Source: Nitrospirota bacterium
GTDB lineage: Bacteria; Nitrospirota; Thermodesulfovibrionia; Thermodesulfovibrionales; Dissulfurispiraceae
Direction of reading: 5' to 3'
Assembly: GCA_016936655.1 (NCBI GenBank)
Contig: JAFGXL010000020.1
Location: forward strand, 50,952-114,951
DNA: 64,000 bases
In this document: positions 16,012 through 24,402 of the stretch, one piece after another
Numbering within the stretch: the first letter of the stretch is position 1
Layout of the letters: every line of letters starts with the position of its first letter
The notes under the pieces: generated by a model
The model's input: only the letters and a program-made list of their open reading frames with translations
What the model was told of the DNA's origin: nothing
The model's database searches: none
Position numbers and translations under genes: made by a program

Positions 16012-16425
16012 ATGGAGAGAACTTTATCGATTATTAAACCGGATGGAGTAAAGAAAAATGTAATCGGACAGATTATCAGCAGGTTCGAAAAGAGCGGACT
16101 GAGAGTAGCTGCAATGAAGAAGGTATGGCTTTCAAAAAAGGAAGCAGAAGGTTTTTATATTGTTCACAAAGAGAGGCCTTTTTACAGCAGCCTTACAGAG
16201 TTTATGTCTGAGGGTCCGGTTGTCGTTATGGTTCTTGAGGGCGAAAATGCCATTTCCAAAAACAGGGAGATAATGGGAGCCACAAACCCTGCCAATGCAG
16301 CAGAAGGTACAATCAGAAAAGATTTTGCAGAGAGCGTTGAGCGCAATACAGTTCATGGCTCAGACTCGCCAGAATCAGCTGCTTTTGAGATCTCTTACTT
16401 TTTTGCAGCTACAGAGATACTTTAA
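16012..16425 (+). CDS. ndk: Nucleoside diphosphate kinase
   Basis: The 137-residue protein has the N-terminal LSIIKPDGV and the active-site NTVHGSDS, with H115 as the phospho-accepting histidine. It equilibrates nucleoside di- and triphosphates. AGGAGGGAAC precedes the ATG at 16012. A strong terminator follows 16 nt after the stop, closing the acpS/etf-to-ndk gene run. Confidence 0.97.
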   Translation: MERTLSIIKPDGVKKNVIGQIISRFEKSGLRVAAMKKVWLSKKEAEGFYIVHKERPFYSSLTEFMSEGPVVVMVLEGENAISKNREIMGATNPANAAEGTIRKDFAESVERNTVHGSDSPESAAFEISYFFAATEIL

Positions 16426-16440
16426 TATTTTATCAATCAT

Positions 16441-16475
16441 GCCGCTGCGGCATTAATGTCCGCAGCGGCTCTTTT
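16441..16475 (+). terminator. Rho-independent terminator after ndk
   Basis: GCCGCTGCGG (16441-16450) and CCGCAGCGGC (16460-16469) form a perfect 10-bp GC-rich stem with a 9-nt loop, followed by TCTTTTG. Confidence 0.9.
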
Positions 16476-16510
16476 GTGTATTTCCGGCTCCAAAAAGGAT
16501 AAAATATAAT

Positions 16511-17758
16511 ATGTGGCTAAGGCTATTTAACTATTTTAAAGCTGTAAGGTCATTTATATATGCCCTTACAGCATTTCTCTGTATTGTCTTTATAATTATT
16601 TTTTCAGGAATATACAAAAAAAGCCACGATCTTATTATAAATGTAATGTATGAACAGGCAGAGTCATATTTTAATCTTATTGTAAAAACCAGAGCATGGA
16701 ATGCAAACAGCGGTGGAGTCTATGTAATAAAGGACAGAGATGTAGAGTCCAATCCATATCTTGAAAAGCTAGGCATAAAGCCGGACATAAATTGCGAAAA
16801 CGGCATTAGACTCACAATGCGAAATCCTGCAATCATGACAAAAGAGATATCAAGGCTTATGGAGAGCAGCGGCGTAACATTCCATATAACAAGTCTTAAG
16901 CTTATTAATCAGGAAAATGCTCCTGATGAATTTGAAAAGCAGTCTCTCAGGAGATTTGAAAAGGGCGAAAAAAAAGTATGGCAGATAGACAGAAAAGGCG
17001 ATACTCCTCTTTTTCGTTATATGGCGCCGCTCTATATAGAAAACTCATGTCTTGCATGCCATGCTAATCTTGGCTACAAGTTTGGAGATATACGCGGCGG
17101 AATCAGCGTTAACATACCGATAAAACGGATTGATGCCCAGCTTAAAAACAGCCGGAATATTCTTATTCTGACTGCTTTTGGCACAATGGTTCTGATTATT
17201 ACTGTCATCTATTTTATGTCGCGTACACTGGTGCTTAGGCTGGAAGACGCAAGGCAGAAGATGAGGAGGCAGGCGCTTGTTGATGAGCTTACGCAGGTTT
17301 ATAACCGCAGATTTCTGATGAAAAAGCTAAAAAGCGAATTTGACCGAAGCTTGCGATATGAAAGCAGGCTGAGTCTCATAATGATAGATATTGATCACTT
17401 CAAAAATATCAATGATACCTTTGGGCATCTTTTTGGGGATGTTGTGCTTTTAAGAGTTGCACAGATAATTCAGGCAAATCTGAGAGGCTATGATGTGCTG
17501 GCAAGATACGGCGGCGAAGAGTTTGTAATAGTATGCCCTGACTCTACAGTGGATGAGGCCAATGCCGTTGCTGAGCGAGTTAAGGAAAAGATCACAAAAG
17601 AGGTTATTACAGATGGAGCGCACAAAGCTTCACTTACCGTCAGTTTTGGTGTTACTGAACGACGTTTGGATGACACGCTTGATACATTGCTTTCGAGGGT
17701 TGACACAGCCCTATATCAGGCTAAAAATACAGGCAGGGACAGGATAGTAATTTTATAG
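16511..17758 (+). CDS. Membrane diguanylate cyclase with DUF3365 haem-sensor domain
   Basis: The 415-residue protein has two membrane helices (about residues 15-32 and 213-232) enclosing a periplasmic DUF3365/Tll0287-like domain, then a short coiled segment and a GGDEF domain (about 245-415). The sensor part contains C180-x-x-C183-H184, a c-type haem attachment motif, so it may sense redox state or gases. The cyclase signature is GGEEF at residues 334-338, compatible with c-di-GMP synthesis. AAGGA lies 11 nt before the ATG. It follows the ndk terminator and precedes ubiD; no phosphodiesterase is nearby. Confidence 0.87.
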   Translation: MWLRLFNYFKAVRSFIYALTAFLCIVFIIIFSGIYKKSHDLIINVMYEQAESYFNLIVKTRAWNANSGGVYVIKDRDVESNPYLEKLGIKPDINCENGIRLTMRNPAIMTKEISRLMESSGVTFHITSLKLINQENAPDEFEKQSLRRFEKGEKKVWQIDRKGDTPLFRYMAPLYIENSCLACHANLGYKFGDIRGGISVNIPIKRIDAQLKNSRNILILTAFGTMVLIITVIYFMSRTLVLRLEDARQKMRRQALVDELTQVYNRRFLMKKLKSEFDRSLRYESRLSLIMIDIDHFKNINDTFGHLFGDVVLLRVAQIIQANLRGYDVLARYGGEEFVIVCPDSTVDEANAVAERVKEKITKEVITDGAHKASLTVSFGVTERRLDDTLDTLLSRVDTALYQAKNTGRDRIVIL

Positions 17759-17771
17759 GAGACTTCAAAAT

Positions 17772-19235
17772 ATGGCATACACTGATCTTAGGGCATTTAT
17801 CACTAAGCTTGAACAAAATGGACTGTTGCACAGGGTAAAGACTGAGGTTGATCCCATACTCGAAATATCAGAGATAACAGACAGAATGTGCAAGAGCCCT
17901 GGCGGCGGTAAGGCGCTCTATTTTGAAAAGGTGAAAGGTTCCGAATTTCCTGTGGTTACCAATATCTTCGGTTCATTCGATAGAATGAGCCTTGCGCTAG
18001 AGGTGGATAATCTCGATGATGTTGCAGCGCGTATTCAGAAGCTTCTGGATCAGTCTCCGCCAAAAACGCTGATCGAGAAGCTTGCTATGCTTCCAAAACT
18101 GATGGAGTTTTCTCAATATCTGCCTCGCACTGTCAATGCTGCTCCGTGTCAGGAAGTGATAGAAAAGAATAATCCTGACCTCTCAAAATTTCCGATACTA
18201 AAATGCTGGCCTTCCGACGGACAGCCTGGTGATGAGGGGAGGTTTATCACATTTCCGATGGTATTCACAAAAGATCCAGAAACAGGCAGGCCCAATTGCG
18301 GCATGTACAGAATACATGTCTATGACAAGACAACTACCGGCATGCATTGGCACATTCATAAAGACGGCGCAAGGCACTATGACAAATACAAAGCCATCGG
18401 CAAGAGAATGCCTGCTGCAATAGCAGTTGGATCTGATCCATCAGTAATTTATGCTGCAACCGCTCCGCTGCCTGAAAGCGTCGATGAGATGTTGTTTGCA
18501 GGATTTCTCAGAAAGAAACCTGTAGATATGGTCAAGTGCGTGACATCAGATATTGAAGTTCCTGCAAATTCAGAGCTCGTAATCGAGGGCTACATAGAGC
18601 CTGGCGAGACAAGGATCGAAGGCCCATTTGGAGATCATACAGGCTTTTATTCGGCAGCTGATCTTTACCCGGTATTTCATGTAACTTGTATTACACATAA
18701 AAAGGATATGATCTATCCTGCAACTATAGTTGGCAAGCCTCCTATGGAAGACTGCTATATGGCAAAGGCAACAGAGCGCATATTTCTGCCTTTGCTAAAG
18801 CTCGACTTTCCAGAGATAGTTGATATCCATTTGCCAATGGAGGGTGTGTTTCATAATGCAGTTCTTGTCTCTATCAAAAAAAGCTACCCGGGTCACGCAA
18901 AGAGGGTAATATACGGATTCTGGGGCAAAGGACAGATGATGTTTGCAAAGCTGATCATTGTGCTTGATGATGATGTCGATGTGCAGGACCTTTCATACTC
19001 TGCATGGCGTGTGCTTAATAATGTTGACTGGCGGAGGGATGTGATAATTGCTGAAGGCCCGCTTGATGATCTTGACCATGCAGCGAACTTTCCGCGTTAC
19101 GGATCTAAAATGGGTATAGATGCTACAAGAAAAACCAAAGAAGAAGGAATGATGCGTGACTGGCCTGAAGAGCTTTATATGTCTAATGAAATTAAAGCGC
19201 TTGTAGATAAAAGATGGAAAGAATATGGATTTTAG
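17772..19235 (+). CDS. ubiD: UbiD-family prenylated-FMN decarboxylase
   Basis: The 487-residue protein matches the UbiD family along its full length: DLRAFITKLEQNGLLHR at the start, the prFMN-binding region MYRIHVYDKTTTGMHWH, GPFGDHTGFY, and a C-terminal DWRRDVI/GSKMGIDATRK region. UbiD enzymes decarboxylate aromatic or unsaturated acids, for example in quinone biosynthesis. No UbiX (prFMN supplier) is in the window, so the substrate is open; menaquinone biosynthesis is one possibility. GGAG lies upstream of the ATG. It overlaps ribD by 22 nt, a flavin-related neighbour. Confidence 0.9.
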   Translation: MAYTDLRAFITKLEQNGLLHRVKTEVDPILEISEITDRMCKSPGGGKALYFEKVKGSEFPVVTNIFGSFDRMSLALEVDNLDDVAARIQKLLDQSPPKTLIEKLAMLPKLMEFSQYLPRTVNAAPCQEVIEKNNPDLSKFPILKCWPSDGQPGDEGRFITFPMVFTKDPETGRPNCGMYRIHVYDKTTTGMHWHIHKDGARHYDKYKAIGKRMPAAIAVGSDPSVIYAATAPLPESVDEMLFAGFLRKKPVDMVKCVTSDIEVPANSELVIEGYIEPGETRIEGPFGDHTGFYSAADLYPVFHVTCITHKKDMIYPATIVGKPPMEDCYMAKATERIFLPLLKLDFPEIVDIHLPMEGVFHNAVLVSIKKSYPGHAKRVIYGFWGKGQMMFAKLIIVLDDDVDVQDLSYSAWRVLNNVDWRRDVIIAEGPLDDLDHAANFPRYGSKMGIDATRKTKEEGMMRDWPEELYMSNEIKALVDKRWKEYGF

Positions 19236-20350
19236 GATTGAAGAAATTTAGCGATAGAGATATATTATACATGAAGCGCGCCTTGCGCCTCGCAAAAAAG
19301 GGCTGCTTCACAGCGAGTCCCAACCCGATGGTCGGCGCTGTCATCGTAAAAAACAACAAAATCATTTCAGAAGGGTTTCATAAAATGCCTGGCGCTCTTC
19401 ATGCTGAGGCTGCTGCGCTTGCACTGGCCGGGCCAAAGGCAAAAGGCGCTGCCATGTATGTTACCCTCGAACCATGCTGCCACACTGACAAAAAGACTCC
19501 TCCATGCACACGCGCGATTATTGCATCAGGCATAAAAAGAGTTTATGTTGCGATGCAGGACCCGAATCCTAAAGTATCTGGAAAAGGTATGCGCGAGCTC
19601 GCGGAAAATGGTATTGATGTGATATCAGGAGTACTTGAATCTGATGCAAGAAAGCTGAATGAGGCTTATTTCAAATACATAACTACGGGTATGCCATTCG
19701 TGATTCTCAAGACCGCAATGACGCTTGACGGAAGAATAGCAGATGCACAAGGAGATTCTAAATGGATAACTTCTGAAAAGTCCAGAATCCTTGTTCACAG
19801 AATCAGGAGCAGTGTAGATTTTCTTTTAACTGGCGTTGGCACTGTGCTTGCAGACAACCCATGCTTTACTTCAAGAATAAAAGGCGGCCGCAATCCAAAG
19901 CTAATTATCATAGATCCAGAGCTTAGAACGCCTATGAATTTTAGTGTCTGCAAAACTGTGGTAAATACAACATTTGTTGTCAGAAGATCATCTGTGCCTC
20001 AAGAGAGAATGCAAAGGTTTATTGATGCAGGATTTTCTGTTCTGAAATTCGACTCTGAAGTTCTAGAGATAAAGTGGCTGCTCAAAAAGCTCGGTGAGTC
20101 AGGAATATCATCTGTAATGATAGAGGCTGGTTCAAGGTTGAATGCTCATGCAGTTTCACAGGGAGTGGTGGACAAGTTTTTAATATTTGTGGCGCCCAAA
20201 ATTCTTGCTGATTCAAAAGCTATGTCAGTATTTGAGTCCGGAGTATTCAGGCCGATCAGCGAGGCATTCAGGCTTCGTAATACAAGACTAAAGAGAGTTG
20301 GTTCTGACTTTTTAATTGAAGCCTATCCTGACTTTAAACCTACTGATTGA
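19214..20350 (+). CDS. ribD: Bifunctional riboflavin deaminase/reductase RibD
   Basis: The 378-residue protein joins an N-terminal cytidine-deaminase-like domain (zinc ligands H63 with E65, and C88 and C98 in EPCCH...TPPC) to a C-terminal reductase domain (about 160-375, with LDGRIAD, GVGTVLADNP and IEAGSRLNA). It carries out the second and third steps of riboflavin synthesis. The ATG at 19214 lies inside ubiD; a TTG at 19238 would give a more typical N-terminus and is a real alternative. Neither has a strong ribosome site. Other rib genes are not present here. Confidence 0.94.
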   Translation: MERIWILGLKKFSDRDILYMKRALRLAKKGCFTASPNPMVGAVIVKNNKIISEGFHKMPGALHAEAAALALAGPKAKGAAMYVTLEPCCHTDKKTPPCTRAIIASGIKRVYVAMQDPNPKVSGKGMRELAENGIDVISGVLESDARKLNEAYFKYITTGMPFVILKTAMTLDGRIADAQGDSKWITSEKSRILVHRIRSSVDFLLTGVGTVLADNPCFTSRIKGGRNPKLIIIDPELRTPMNFSVCKTVVNTTFVVRRSSVPQERMQRFIDAGFSVLKFDSEVLEIKWLLKKLGESGISSVMIEAGSRLNAHAVSQGVVDKFLIFVAPKILADSKAMSVFESGVFRPISEAFRLRNTRLKRVGSDFLIEAYPDFKPTD

Positions 20351-20355
20351 TCTGC

Positions 20356-20361
20356 TATACT
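20356..20361 (+). promoter_or_regulatory. Extended -10 box for a possibly leaderless hemW transcript
   Basis: TGCTATACT carries an extended -10 (TG at 20353-20354, TATACT at 20356-20361) ending 6 nt before the hemW ATG. TTTAAA at 20333-20338 could serve as a -35 at 17 bp. No Shine-Dalgarno is present. Confidence 0.4.
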
Positions 20362-20367
20362 GCTGAT

Positions 20368-21492
20368 ATGACAGGCTCGTTATATATACATATTCCGTTC
20401 TGTCTTTCGAAGTGCAACTATTGCGATTTTAATTCTATCCCCTTTAAACAGCAGCTTGCTGATAGATATATTCATGCTCTGATCACCGAGATAAAGAATC
20501 AAAGCAAGGATGCTCCACTGATAAATACTGTGTACATTGGCGGAGGAACGCCCACAATCCTTGATCCGAGCCAGATACAAAAGATTATTCAAAAGATCAG
20601 ACAGAACTATAATATCTCTGATGATGCAGAGATAAGTATTGAGGCAAACCCGGGTACTCTTGACAGAACAAAACTGGAATCATTTATCATCTCAGGGATC
20701 AACAGGATTAGTATTGGGGCGCAGTCCTTTATTGACGATGAGCTTGCATTTATGGGTAGAAGACATACGGCTTTGATTATAGATATTTCTGTTTCATATG
20801 CAAGAGAAGCCGGCTTTACAAACATATCACTTGATTTGATCTACGGGCTTCCAAAACAAAAGGTTCAGCAGTGGAAAGATAATATAGCAAAGGCCATTTT
20901 ACTTAAACCAGACCATATTTCCACTTATGAGCTTACAGTCGAAAATGGTACGCCTTTAGCTCATGACATTATAAATGGTAAATATACTATGCCGGACGAA
21001 GATGATATATCTGAAATGTACTATTGCGGTATAGATGCGCTGTCAGCTGCAGGATATATTCAATATGAAATCTCTAATTTTGCAAAACCCGGGTATGAGT
21101 GCAGACATAATATTAACTATTGGAATAGGGGTGAGTATATTGGAGTTGGTTCCGGAGCACACTCTTTTTGCAGTGGAGTCAGGCGGTCAAATACCAGAGA
21201 TATTAAAAAATATTGTGAGTTAATAGAAACATCATCAGACGCATATGAGGATCAGGAGATTATTGATGAAAAAGGCGCACTTAAAGAGATTATATTCCTC
21301 GGCCTTAGAAAGTGTGAAGGTATAGACCTTTCGGTTCTGCCTAATGAGGTTTCAGAAAAAATAAAAAAGGCTGCTTCTGATCTTGTCAGAAGCAGCCTCG
21401 TCTGTTTTGAAGATGAAAGAATGAAGCTGACTCAGAAGGGGTTTATTCTGAGCAGCGAGGTTATTGTCCGGGTATTGTCAGGTATTGAGTAA
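20368..21492 (+). CDS. hemW: Radical SAM protein HemW (haem chaperone, HemN-like)
   Basis: The 374-residue protein has the HemW/HemN radical-SAM motif CX3CX2C in PFCLSKCNYCDF, then YIGGGTPT, IEANPGT, RISIGAQSF and DLIYGLPKQ, and a C-terminal HemN domain with HNINYWNRGEYIGVGSGAHS. The cysteine spacing and length fit HemW, which binds and delivers haem, rather than the oxygen-independent coproporphyrinogen oxidase HemN. I use the ATG at 20368; a TTG at 20347 overlaps ribD and would add seven residues. Its 3' end overlaps the convergent htrA by 32 nt. Confidence 0.88.
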   Translation: MTGSLYIHIPFCLSKCNYCDFNSIPFKQQLADRYIHALITEIKNQSKDAPLINTVYIGGGTPTILDPSQIQKIIQKIRQNYNISDDAEISIEANPGTLDRTKLESFIISGINRISIGAQSFIDDELAFMGRRHTALIIDISVSYAREAGFTNISLDLIYGLPKQKVQQWKDNIAKAILLKPDHISTYELTVENGTPLAHDIINGKYTMPDEDDISEMYYCGIDALSAAGYIQYEISNFAKPGYECRHNINYWNRGEYIGVGSGAHSFCSGVRRSNTRDIKKYCELIETSSDAYEDQEIIDEKGALKEIIFLGLRKCEGIDLSVLPNEVSEKIKKAASDLVRSSLVCFEDERMKLTQKGFILSSEVIVRVLSGIE

Positions 21493-22870
21493 CCTTGCCC
21501 CTTTTTATAAGCGCAAGTACATCTTTACCTTTTGGTAATTTCTTTGCCTCTGTCATAAATTCCTTTGAGTTCGTTACGGGTATTCTATTGATCTCCATAA
21601 TTATATCTCCAGGAGTAAGAATGCCGAGCGCTGTACTGTTGTTCTCAATCTTTACGACAAGCACACCTTTTATCTTTCTGCCGAGATTTAGATCGGTTAC
21701 AATCTCATCAGTTATGTCCTGAACATGTACACCGCTGAGGCTGTTTGATACAGCCTGTGGCACTGACTGGGTCTCTCCTTCCTCTGCAGGCAGTTCTCCT
21801 ATTACAACAGGCACAGCAACAGCGCTGCCGTTTCTGAGTACTGTAAGCTTAACCTGAGTGCCGGGAAGTGTGGCTGCTACCAGGTTTCTCAGCGTTAGTG
21901 CGTTTGATATCTGTTTGCCGTCATACTTTGAAAGTATATCGCCTCTCTTGAGGCCGGCCTTTTCCGCGGGGCTGTTGTCCACTATGTCGGCAAGAAGCAC
22001 TCCGGAGTCTTCCTTGATACTGAACTGCTTTGCAAGCTCAGGAGTTAGAGCCTGTATCTGAACACCGAGCCAGCCTCTTACGACTCTGCCCTGGTTAATT
22101 ATGCTGTTCATAACATTTTTAGTCATATTTGATGATATAGCAAAACCTATACCTTGGTACCCGCCGCTTGTGCTGAATATTGCTGTGTTCAGGCCTACCA
22201 GTTCACCCTTAGTATTAACTAGCGCTCCGCCGGAGTTTCCGGGATTTATGGCTGCGTCTGTCTGTATAAAATCCTCATAGTCAGTTATGCCTATTCCTGA
22301 TCTGCCTAAAGCGCTTATAATGCCCATTGTAATTGTTTGACTAAGACCGTAAGGATTTCCGACAGCCAGCACAACTTGTCCAACCTTAAGCTGGTCAGAG
22401 TCGCCCCATTTCAGTGTGGGCAGGCTCTTCTCTTCAATCTTGATTACTGCTATATCACTTCTTGAGTCCATGCCAACAATTCTACCTCTGTATTCTTTAT
22501 TGTCGTCGAGGCGGACTATAATGTCATCTGCGCCTTCGATTACATGACTGTTTGTGAGTATGTATCCGTCAGCAGTGGCTATTATCCCTGAACCGAGGCT
22601 TGTAACCTTTCTCTTTTGTGTTGGCTGTTCCCTAAAAAAAGGGTTTGAAAAAGGGAATACAGGAGTTTTTACTGTTCTTGTAGTAGAAATATTTACAACT
22701 GATGGCTTTACCTTTGCAGATATCTCTGCCAGAGCCTCACCAAATTTGGATAGCACAGTTGCTCCTGCCTCATCTTTTTCCGCACCGCTTAGATGTGAAG
22801 GCGCTGAGAGCAAAAAAAATGTTCCTATGATGAAAATAACTGATGATAACCTGAATAAAAGATTTTTCAC
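21461..22870 (-). CDS. degP: Periplasmic serine protease HtrA/DegP with two PDZ domains
   Basis: The 469-residue protein starts with a signal peptide and has a trypsin-like protease domain with the triad H109 (TNSHVIEG), D139 (RSDIAVIKI) and S213 (PGNSGGAL), then two PDZ domains (about 255-345 and 380-465). Such proteases degrade or refold misfolded envelope proteins. The start is GTG at 22870 because AGGAGG (22877-22882, minus strand) lies 6 nt upstream; a TTG at 22891 would include the ribosome site. It follows tilS on the same strand and overlaps the end of hemW in convergent orientation. Confidence 0.94.
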   Translation of the reverse strand: MKNLLFRLSSVIFIIGTFFLLSAPSHLSGAEKDEAGATVLSKFGEALAEISAKVKPSVVNISTTRTVKTPVFPFSNPFFREQPTQKRKVTSLGSGIIATADGYILTNSHVIEGADDIIVRLDDNKEYRGRIVGMDSRSDIAVIKIEEKSLPTLKWGDSDQLKVGQVVLAVGNPYGLSQTITMGIISALGRSGIGITDYEDFIQTDAAINPGNSGGALVNTKGELVGLNTAIFSTSGGYQGIGFAISSNMTKNVMNSIINQGRVVRGWLGVQIQALTPELAKQFSIKEDSGVLLADIVDNSPAEKAGLKRGDILSKYDGKQISNALTLRNLVAATLPGTQVKLTVLRNGSAVAVPVVIGELPAEEGETQSVPQAVSNSLSGVHVQDITDEIVTDLNLGRKIKGVLVVKIENNSTALGILTPGDIIMEINRIPVTNSKEFMTEAKKLPKGKDVLALIKRGKVTQYLTIPGQ

Positions 22871-22876
22871 AGAATG

Positions 22877-22882
22877 CCTCCT
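22877..22882 (-). promoter_or_regulatory. Ribosome binding site that fixes the htrA GTG start
   Basis: AGGAGG on the minus strand is 6 nt from GTG at 22870-22868. Starting there gives a clean signal peptide beginning MKNLLFRL. Confidence 0.8.
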
Positions 22883-22894
22883 GGTGGACAAGAA

Positions 22895-24277
22895 TTAAGT
22901 GATATGCTTTACTTCAAATTTTAGAATGCGGTTGCTCTTTTTTTCAACCTTGTATCTTTCATCCAGCCTGTGGCCGGCAATCCAGACGATCTCATTTTTA
23001 TTTATTATCAAAGGGACTGCGTCTCTTTCATCTCTGGGCAGTTTGATGTCAACAAAAAAGTCTTGTAGTTTTTTCCTGCTGCCCAGACCCAGAGGATAGA
23101 ATATATCGCCAGAAGCCCTTCGACGAATTATTAAAGGCCATTTAATTTTGTCTGCATCCACGCATGCTATATTTTTGGTTTTGATTTCAAGCTCATCATA
23201 TTCATCTCTGGTTATCATCTTTGTTTTCATAATGAGTGATGCTTCTTTTATGATAATCTCTGAAGGCTTATCCAAAGTTTGTTCAATAATTGCTGACGGC
23301 TGCTCGGATGTTAGCAGCAGAGTTGAGTAGCCCTTTATAACTCTTAAGCCGCCTGGAAGGAAAATTCTATCACCTGCGCAGCCATTTTTGATCAATTTAA
23401 TAATATCTTCAATATGAAGAAAATTTATTCCGCGCAGGGATCTTGTCTCGTCAACAGCTCGTCTTATAAGTCTGCGGAGCAGGGCGGTATGCATAGACTC
23501 GAGCGGCATAAGCAACAGCTCAATTTTTGAGGATGTTTTTGCACGTATAAGGGTCATCAGGCTTTTGGTCACCTGTACCTCAAAATATTTTTCCTCGTCC
23601 CTGAATATGTCGACAGTACGGTTGATAGTCTGCAGCAGGTTCGGATTTATCTTTTTCAGGGCAGGCATAACCCTGGCTCTTATGCGGTTGCGTGTATATA
23701 CATCTTTTAGGTTGGATGAATCTATCACAAAGTTGAGATTGCATCTGTTGAGTTCAGCCATAATCTCTTCTCTGGATGTCTCTATCAAAGGCCTTATTAT
23801 ATTCCCCCGCTTGGCAGGAATGCCTGACATCCCTGATGATCCGCTGCCGCGGAGTATACGCATTATGATTGTTTCTGTCTGATCGTCAGAATTATGTCCA
23901 AGAGCGATTTTATTGGCATTTATAAGCAGTGCATACTCTTGGAACAGTGCGTATCTCATTTCACGCGCTGCCTCGTGAAGATTCATCTTGTCTTCTTTGG
24001 AGCAGTTTTTTAGATCAATTGATGCGGTCTCAAAAGGCATATCAAGACCATTACAGAATTTTTGACAGAATGACATCTCATTTTCAATCTCATCTGGCCT
24101 CAGTCCGTGATTTATGTATATCGCGCTTATTCTGATCTTTAGATCATTTTTAAGCATATGCATGACATGGGCTAGGCATGTTGAGTCCGGACCGCCAGAA
24201 AGACCGATGAGCAGGTGGTCACCTGGAACTATCAAACTGTGTTTTTTTATTGTCTCTAAAACCTGGCTGGTTATCAT
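22895..24277 (-). CDS. tilS: tRNA(Ile)-lysidine synthetase TilS
   Basis: The 460-residue protein has the PP-loop SGGPDS (residues 27-32) and the TilS landmarks HGLRPDE, LGHNSDDQTETI and RPLIETSREEI, with substrate-binding C-terminal domains (PLGLGSRKKLQDFF near residue 395). It converts cytidine 34 of the AUA-reading tRNA-Ile to lysidine, an essential reaction. The ATG at 24277 has no Shine-Dalgarno, but a TATAAT ends 8 nt before it. The stop lies 24 nt before htrA, so the two are probably cotranscribed. Confidence 0.94.
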   Translation of the reverse strand: MITSQVLETIKKHSLIVPGDHLLIGLSGGPDSTCLAHVMHMLKNDLKIRISAIYINHGLRPDEIENEMSFCQKFCNGLDMPFETASIDLKNCSKEDKMNLHEAAREMRYALFQEYALLINANKIALGHNSDDQTETIIMRILRGSGSSGMSGIPAKRGNIIRPLIETSREEIMAELNRCNLNFVIDSSNLKDVYTRNRIRARVMPALKKINPNLLQTINRTVDIFRDEEKYFEVQVTKSLMTLIRAKTSSKIELLLMPLESMHTALLRRLIRRAVDETRSLRGINFLHIEDIIKLIKNGCAGDRIFLPGGLRVIKGYSTLLLTSEQPSAIIEQTLDKPSEIIIKEASLIMKTKMITRDEYDELEIKTKNIACVDADKIKWPLIIRRRASGDIFYPLGLGSRKKLQDFFVDIKLPRDERDAVPLIINKNEIVWIAGHRLDERYKVEKKSNRILKFEVKHIT

Positions 24278-24285
24278 TATCAGTA

Positions 24286-24291
24286 ATTATA
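24286..24291 (-). promoter_or_regulatory. -10 box for a possibly leaderless tilS transcript
   Basis: On the minus strand TATAAT (24291 to 24286) lies 8 nt before the tilS ATG, which lacks a Shine-Dalgarno. A matching -35 is not clear. Confidence 0.4.
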
Positions 24292-24348
24292 ACTTATGCA
24301 GATGTGTCTGGATCAGTTATTAACTTTTTTTACATATTAATAATTGCA

Positions 24349-24388
24349 TAAGAAGAGGGCTTCCGCATTGGCGGAAGCCCTCTTCTTA
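24349..24388 (-). terminator. Terminator after the acyl-CoA dehydrogenase gene
   Basis: An 18-bp perfect inverted repeat (24349-24366 with 24371-24388) with a 4-nt loop lies between the acyl-CoA dehydrogenase stop and tilS. The stem ends in an A/T-rich section that supplies a short T stretch on either strand, so it may work in both directions. Confidence 0.85.
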
Positions 24389-24402
24389 TTATGTAAATAT
24401 GT

